The notes under the pieces were generated by a model, which saw only the letters and a program-made list of their open reading frames with translations, was not told the DNA's origin and searched no databases. Of a stretch of 11,607 nucleotides of DNA, positions 8,477-11,607 are shown one piece after another (position 1 is the first letter of the stretch; every line of letters begins with the position of its first letter). A program made the position numbers and the translations under genes. The DNA lies in contig JAUNQL010000018.1 of NCBI GenBank assembly GCA_030536195.1, forward strand, positions 1-11,607, read 5' to 3'. Source of the stretch: Clostridia bacterium. Lineage in GTDB: Bacteria; Bacillota; Clostridia; Oscillospirales; Acutalibacteraceae.

Positions 8477-8553
8477 GCGCTGATAGCTCAGTTGGATAGA
8501 GCATCTGCCTTCTAAGCAGAGGGTCGGGGGTTCGAATCCCTTTCAGCGTGCCA
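8477..8553 (+). tRNA. tRNA-Arg(TCT)
   Basis: This is a 77-nt tRNA with anticodon stem TCTGC/GCAGA and loop CTTCTAA, giving anticodon TCT at 8511-8513 for AGA/AGG codons. The CCA end is encoded and the discriminator base is G. The acceptor stem pairs GCGCTGA with TCAGCGT, so the first pair is a G-U wobble. Two more G-U pairs appear at the base of the T stem. Confidence 0.95.
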
Positions 8554-8556
8554 TAT

Positions 8557-8634
8557 GGTGGGTATAGCGTAGTTGGTTAACGCGCCAGTTTGTGGCACTG
8601 GAGACCATCGGTTCGAATCCGATTATCCACCCCA
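8557..8634 (+). tRNA. tRNA-His(GTG)
   Basis: The acceptor stem is GTGGGTA/TATCCAC. An encoded extra G at 8557 faces the discriminator C at 8631, the G(-1):C73 identity pair specific to tRNA-His. The anticodon loop TTGTGGC gives GTG at 8592-8594. The CCA end is encoded. It follows tRNA-Arg after only 3 nt, so the two are surely in one transcript. Confidence 0.96.
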
Positions 8635-8639
8635 AAGCC

Positions 8640-8672
8640 CAAGAGGCGGCTTTATAGCCGCCTCTTGTTTTT
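8640..8672 (+). terminator. Intrinsic terminator between tRNA-His and tRNA-Gln
   Basis: A perfect 12-bp GC-rich stem (8640-8651 with 8656-8667, core AGAGGCGGCT) closes a TTAT loop and is followed by TTTTT (8668-8672). It has the full form of a Rho-independent terminator, yet another tRNA gene starts 4 nt later. Confidence 0.9.
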
Positions 8673-8676
8673 ATAC

Positions 8677-8751
8677 GGGGATGTCGCCAAGGGGTAAGGC
8701 AACGGACTTTGACTCCGTGACTCGTAGGTTCAAATCCTGCCATCCCTGCCA
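8677..8751 (+). tRNA. tRNA-Gln(TTG)
   Basis: This is a 75-nt tRNA with D-arm GCC/GGC, anticodon stem ACGGA/TCCGT and loop CTTTGAC, giving anticodon TTG at 8709-8711 for CAA/CAG codons. The CCA end is encoded and the discriminator is G. The acceptor stem is GGGGATG with CATCCCT, so position 1-72 is a G-U wobble rather than the usual U-A of bacterial tRNA-Gln. The gene lies between two intrinsic terminators and has no visible promoter of its own. Confidence 0.95.
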
Positions 8752-8752
8752 G

Positions 8753-8786
8753 CAAAGGACCAAGCGAAAGCTTGGTCCTTTGTTTT
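8753..8786 (+). terminator. Intrinsic terminator ending the tRNA cluster
   Basis: A perfect 13-bp stem (8753-8765 with 8770-8782) is closed by a GAAA tetraloop and followed by TTTT at 8783-8786. It starts 1 nt after the CCA of tRNA-Gln, a typical Rho-independent terminator. Confidence 0.93.
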
Positions 8787-8850
8787 ATACATAAGGCTAT
8801 TTAGTGTCTAATTACTGTAACCAATTGTAATGATATTTACGCGCGCAATT

Positions 8851-8859
8851 TGTTATAAT
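8851..8859 (+). promoter_or_regulatory. Extended -10 promoter of the phosphohexomutase gene
   Basis: TG-T-TATAAT carries a perfect -10 hexamer (8854-8859) with an extended TG. No good -35 box lies 16-18 nt upstream (the sequence there is about TGATAT), so the promoter relies on the extended -10. Expected transcription start is near 8866, giving a leader of about 25 nt. Confidence 0.7.
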
Positions 8860-8879
8860 ATTATGGTAATAATTATAGC

Positions 8880-8885
8880 GAGGTG
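8880..8885 (+). promoter_or_regulatory. Ribosome binding site deciding the phosphohexomutase start
   Basis: GAGGTG lies 6 nt before the ATG at 8892. It contains the in-frame GTG at 8883, which therefore cannot be the start because it would lie within its own ribosome binding site. Confidence 0.75.
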
Positions 8886-8891
8886 ACACTC

Positions 8892-10415
8892 ATGCTAGAT
8901 GAAATCTATGGCCCACTCAAGAGTGGTACAGACATCCGTGGTACAGCAGTAGCTGGTGTACCAGGTGAGGATGTAAATTTAACTGATGAGGCATTAACTG
9001 CTATTTCCTACGGCTTTGCTGCTTGGCTTTATGAGAACGTAGTTCCTCAAAGCGGCGAACTCTTTACAGTCGCTATCGGACACGACTCACGTGTGTCCGC
9101 TGAGCGCATCAAGGCAGCGGTATTGCCACCACTTCTTGACTGTGGCATTAATATCAAGGACTGTGGACTCTGCTCAACTCCTGCCATGTTCATGACAACA
9201 GTTGACTTTGGCTGTGACGCATCAATTGAGATTACAGCAAGCCATCATCCTTGGAACAAGAATGGTCTTAAATTCTTCATCCGCAAGGGCGGACTTGAGG
9301 GATACGATATAGAGGCAATCTTGACAAACGCTCAGTACGACGTTCGTCCAGAGTTGCCAGACAATATGCCAAAGGGCGTAGTTGAGGAAGTTAACTACAT
9401 GACAAACTACGCACAGCAGCTTCGTGAGAAGATCTGTGCAGACGTCAATGCGGACGACTACTCAAGGCCACTACGCGGCTTCCATATCGTCGTTGATGCC
9501 GGCAACGGTGTTGGCGGCTTCTACGCTGAAAAGGTTTTGGCACCACTCGGTGCCGATGTAGAGGGCAGCCAGTTCTTAGAGCCGGACGGCATGTTCCCAA
9601 ATCACATTCCAAACCCAGAAAACAAGGACGCTATGGCGGCTATTTCCAAGGCTGTTCTTGACAACAATGCTGACCTCGGCGTTATCTTTGATACCGACGT
9701 AGACAGGGCAGCATGTGTAGCAAGCGACGGCAAGGAAATCAACCGCAACGCACTCATCGCACTTGCCAGTGTAATTGCACTTGAGGGCAATGAGGGCGGT
9801 ACAATTGTTACTGACTCAGTGACCAGCTCTGGCCTTAAGACATTTATTGAGGAGACTCTCGGTGGCAAGCACCACCGCTTCAAGAGAGGCTATAAAAATG
9901 TTATTAACGAGTCCAAGCGCCTCAACATGGAGGAGTGTGTAAACTCTCCACTTGCTATAGAGACCTCTGGACACGCTGCAATGCGTGAGAACTACTTCCT
10001 TGATGATGGAGCATACCTCATGACTAAAATCATCATCAAGGCCGCTCAGATGCAAAAGGAGGGCCTCACACTTGATTCCCTCATCAAGGATTTGAAGGAA
10101 CCAGTAGAGGCAGAGGAGTACAGGGTTAAGATTTTGGACCCAGACTTCAAAACTTACGGTAACATGGTCCTTGAGGAGTTTGAAAAGTGGCTTCGTGAAA
10201 ACGAGGAGTATGTGGTAGCAAACGACAGCTTTGAGGGTGTGCGTGCAACCAAGACAGCTGTTGATGGCTGGATGCTTCTTCGTCTTTCAGTTCACGATCC
10301 AATCCTTCCACTCAATATTGAGACCAATGCTATGGGAGGCGCCAAGAACATCTTGATTGATGCCAAGGGCTTCCTCGCAGGCTTCGATAAACTTGATATT
10401 TCCGCATTAGGATAA
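8892..10415 (+). CDS. Phosphohexomutase (phosphomannomutase/phosphoglucomutase family)
   Basis: Moves phosphate between C1 and C6 of hexose phosphates (glucose or mannose), linking glycolysis to cell-surface sugar and polysaccharide precursors. The 507-aa protein has the four expected active-site loops. TASHHP has catalytic Ser117, the residue that carries the phosphate. DTDVDR has metal ligands Asp267, Asp269 and Asp271. The sugar-binding loop is ETSGH (357-361). The C-terminal phosphate loop is RLSVHDP (464-470), which differs from the common R-x-S-G-T-E-P. The N-terminus carries KSGTDIRG (10-17). The start is the ATG at 8892, supported by GAGGTG 6 nt before it. The gene stands alone between the tRNA terminator and a convergent operon. 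Substrate preference cannot be read from sequence. Confidence 0.9.
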   Translation: MLDEIYGPLKSGTDIRGTAVAGVPGEDVNLTDEALTAISYGFAAWLYENVVPQSGELFTVAIGHDSRVSAERIKAAVLPPLLDCGINIKDCGLCSTPAMFMTTVDFGCDASIEITASHHPWNKNGLKFFIRKGGLEGYDIEAILTNAQYDVRPELPDNMPKGVVEEVNYMTNYAQQLREKICADVNADDYSRPLRGFHIVVDAGNGVGGFYAEKVLAPLGADVEGSQFLEPDGMFPNHIPNPENKDAMAAISKAVLDNNADLGVIFDTDVDRAACVASDGKEINRNALIALASVIALEGNEGGTIVTDSVTSSGLKTFIEETLGGKHHRFKRGYKNVINESKRLNMEECVNSPLAIETSGHAAMRENYFLDDGAYLMTKIIIKAAQMQKEGLTLDSLIKDLKEPVEAEEYRVKILDPDFKTYGNMVLEEFEKWLRENEEYVVANDSFEGVRATKTAVDGWMLLRLSVHDPILPLNIETNAMGGAKNILIDAKGFLAGFDKLDISALG

Positions 10416-10419
10416 AATT

Positions 10420-10446
10420 AAAGCCCACTCAAGCGAGTGGGCTTTT
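10420..10446. terminator. Bidirectional terminator between convergent genes
   Basis: GCCCACTC (10423-10430) pairs with GAGTGGGC (10435-10442) around the loop AAGC, extended by A-T pairs to 11 bp. On the + strand it is followed by TTTTAATTT. On the - strand it is followed by TTTAATTTTA. It fills nearly all of the 34 bp between the phosphohexomutase stop and the larC2 stop, so it should end both transcripts. Confidence 0.88.
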
Positions 10447-10449
10447 AAT

Positions 10450-10869
10450 TTAATAGTTTTTATAGATATCGTTTATTGAGACATCCTTTTCATCTGCAAG
10501 CGCTGCTGCTGATGAGTATTCAAGGGATGTCTTTTCTATATCGCCGTAGGAGAACTTGTTTGCCTTTACTGTACCGTACTTAGTCTCAACTTCTGTTGGC
10601 TCACGGTCCATTATTACTCTATCGACCTCAGTTCTGCGAAGGCCAACAGCGGAAGTGTGCTTAAAGATAATCTTAATAAGTTCTTCCTCTTCGTCCTCCT
10701 TGCACATTACAGAAAGTGCGTAGGCAGGGCGATTTTTCTTCATATAAATAGGTGAGTACCAAGCGTCGCGAGCGCCAGCACTGATAAGTTTATCAAGTGT
10801 AAAACCGAGCACTTCGCCTGAGCAGTCATCTATGTTTGTCTCAAGTAAAATAATCTTGTCTTTAGCCAT
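10450..10869 (-). CDS. larC2: LarC2, C-terminal half of the nickel-pincer cofactor metal-insertion protein, as a separate gene
   Basis: LarC inserts nickel into the pincer cofactor of lactate racemase and related LarA enzymes. This 139-aa product covers only the C-terminal (LarC2) domain: LLETNIDDCSGEVLGF at the start, then DAWYSPIYMKKNRPAY, LSVMC, SAVGLRRTEVDR, the MDREPTEVETKYGTVKAN region and a C-terminal helix ending DIYKNY. Full LarC is around 400 aa. The start is the ATG at 10869: GGAGG (10882-10878) lies 8 nt before it, and the upstream in-frame residues are out-of-frame larB. The ATG overlaps the larB stop by 8 nt (ATGGCTAA). It is the last gene of its operon, ending at the shared terminator. 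The matching LarC1 half is not in the window. Confidence 0.88.
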   Translation of the reverse strand: MAKDKIILLETNIDDCSGEVLGFTLDKLISAGARDAWYSPIYMKKNRPAYALSVMCKEDEEEELIKIIFKHTSAVGLRRTEVDRVIMDREPTEVETKYGTVKANKFSYGDIEKTSLEYSSAAALADEKDVSINDIYKNY

Positions 10870-11551
10870 CGTCACGACCTCCGACTGCGAGTCTGTTAAT
10901 CTGGGCTGCACTGTAGCCGGCACCAAAGCCGTTGTCGATGTTGACAACGCTTGTGCCTGCAGCACAGGAATTGATCATAGCAAGGAGGGCGGAGACACCG
11001 CCAAAGTTGGCGCCGTAGCCAACTGATGTAGGAACTGCGATTACAGGGACGCTGACTTGTCCGCCGATAACTGTACAGAGGGCTCCCTCCATACCGGCTA
11101 CTGCAACTACTGCATTGGCTTTTCTGATGTCCTCAAGTTTGGAGAGAAGGCGGTGGAGTCCAGCGACACCTACATCGTAGAACCTGTCTACGTTGGCGCC
11201 ACACATCCACGCTGTGATAGCAGCCTCCTCGGCAACTGGGATGTCAGTTGTGCCAGCTGTGCAAACAGCTACACGGCCAACTGTCTTCTCTGGTTCGCCG
11301 ATTGTGATACAGCGTGCATCCTCATGCCATACTGCCTCTGGTATTACTGCCTTAACAGCAGCATACTGCTCAGCACTTGCACGTGTGCCAAGTACAAGAC
11401 CGTTAGCGCTATAGAGAGTTTTGAAAATCTCTACGCAGCGGTCAATTGGCTTGCCCTGGCAGAATACTACCTCTGGGAAACCAGTTCTTTTCTTTCTATC
11501 GAGGTCAAGGCAAGCGTAGTTGCCAACCTCTTCAAACATCTTGTCAGCCAT
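10862..11551 (-). CDS. larB: LarB, pyridinium-3,5-biscarboxylate mononucleotide synthase
   Basis: First enzyme of the nickel-pincer cofactor pathway; it carboxylates and hydrolyses nicotinic acid adenine dinucleotide. The 229-aa protein shows the family series RKKRTGFPEVVFCQGK (19-34), TAGTTDIPVAEEA (98-110), DVGVAGLHRLL (126-136), VVAVAGMEGAL (148-158), VPVIAVPTSVGYG (168-180), ALLAMINSCAAG (188-199) and NIDNGFGAGY. Cys196 in NSCA corresponds by motif to the catalytic Cys of Lactiplantibacillus plantarum LarB (inferred). The start at 11551 is chosen because AAGGAG lies 6 nt before it. An in-frame codon upstream at 11602 would run through the end of larE. The start overlaps the larE stop by 8 nt (ATGGCTGA). 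The family resembles the PurE fold, but the length and motifs indicate LarB. Confidence 0.93.
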   Translation of the reverse strand: MADKMFEEVGNYACLDLDRKKRTGFPEVVFCQGKPIDRCVEIFKTLYSANGLVLGTRASAEQYAAVKAVIPEAVWHEDARCITIGEPEKTVGRVAVCTAGTTDIPVAEEAAITAWMCGANVDRFYDVGVAGLHRLLSKLEDIRKANAVVAVAGMEGALCTVIGGQVSVPVIAVPTSVGYGANFGGVSALLAMINSCAAGTSVVNIDNGFGAGYSAAQINRLAVGGRDDG

Positions 11552-11607
11552 TTTGTTCTCCTTGTTCATCCATTGTGCCGGACCTAAGTCCCAATGGATC
11601 AATCTCA
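11544..11607 (-). CDS. larE: 3' end of a larE-like sulfur transferase gene (partial)
   Basis: Only the last 20 codons are in the window, reading IDPLGLRSGTMDEQGEQNG before a TGA at 11546-11544. LarE proteins end with a conserved stretch of the form DLxGxRSGSMNE, and LGLRSGTMDE matches this well. LarE donates sulfur from its own cysteine (or a cluster) to build the pincer thiocarboxylates, so its place directly before larB fits the pathway. The stop overlaps the larB ATG by 8 nt. The call rests on a short match plus context. Confidence 0.65.
   Translation of the reverse strand, partial: EIDPLGLRSGTMDEQGEQNG
11558..11563 (-). promoter_or_regulatory. Ribosome binding site deciding the larB start
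   Basis: On the minus strand AAGGAG is followed by AACAAA and then the ATG at 11551. The spacing of 6 nt is ideal. The in-frame ATG at 11569 lies before this site and is not preferred. Confidence 0.8.

Noticed and set aside
8543..8794. Open reading frames on both strands across the tRNA genes
   Set aside because: They are translations of tRNA genes and terminators. The minus-strand peptide with GFEPT-type motifs is a well-known false product of antisense tRNA.
8787..8880. Possible riboswitch leader before the phosphohexomutase gene
   Set aside because: The predicted leader is only about 25 nt and no stable long hairpin or conserved riboswitch core is visible.
11057..11587. 176-codon plus-strand frame opposite larB
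   Set aside because: Shadow of larB, which shows continuous family motifs on the other strand with proper start and overlap signals.

Overview
The window looks like ordinary chromosome of a low-to-moderate GC Gram-positive anaerobe in the Bacillota, class Clostridia. A Lachnospiraceae-like genome is my best guess. The reasons are the shared-module ECF transporter genes beside truA, a ClpE-like unfoldase with an N-terminal Cys4 finger, a DUF5711-like membrane protein, tRNA genes with encoded CCA ends, and strong AAGGAG/GGAGG ribosome binding sites. I see no insertion sequence, phage gene or CRISPR array, and no sign of recent transfer.

Region 1 (1-8322, + strand) is a tightly packed run of seven genes that reads as one operon or several coupled ones. 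It holds a class I SAM-dependent methyltransferase (5' end outside the window), ecfA1, ecfA2 and ecfT (the energy-coupling module for vitamin and metal uptake), truA (tRNA pseudouridine synthase), a membrane-anchored beta-propeller-like protein of unknown function, a pgsA-like CDP-alcohol phosphatidyltransferase, and a ClpE/ClpC-like AAA+ unfoldase. Junctions are overlaps of 16, 4 and 20 nt, direct abutment, or gaps of about 12-20 nt. I see no terminator inside the run.

Region 2 (8323-8787) is a tRNA cluster: Gly(TCC), Arg(TCT), His(GTG), a strong hairpin terminator, Gln(TTG), and a second strong terminator. It is driven by a near-perfect promoter whose -10 box lies inside an 8-bp inverted repeat. 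The tRNA-Gln gene sits 4 nt after the first terminator with no visible promoter of its own.

Region 3 (8788-10449) is a monocistronic phosphohexomutase gene (phosphomannomutase/phosphoglucomutase type) with an extended -10 promoter. It ends in a 34-bp intergenic space filled by a terminator shared with the convergent operon.

Region 4 (10450-11607, - strand) is the 3' end of a nickel-pincer cofactor (lactate racemase cofactor) operon: the tail of a larE-like gene, larB, and then a stand-alone larC2. The larC1 half is not next to larC2, and both junctions are the same 8-nt start/stop overlap.

The window is mostly housekeeping. The least ordinary items are the split LarC, the terminator-flanked tRNA-Gln, the charged-linker Clp protein and the unknown membrane protein in the truA-pgsA interval.
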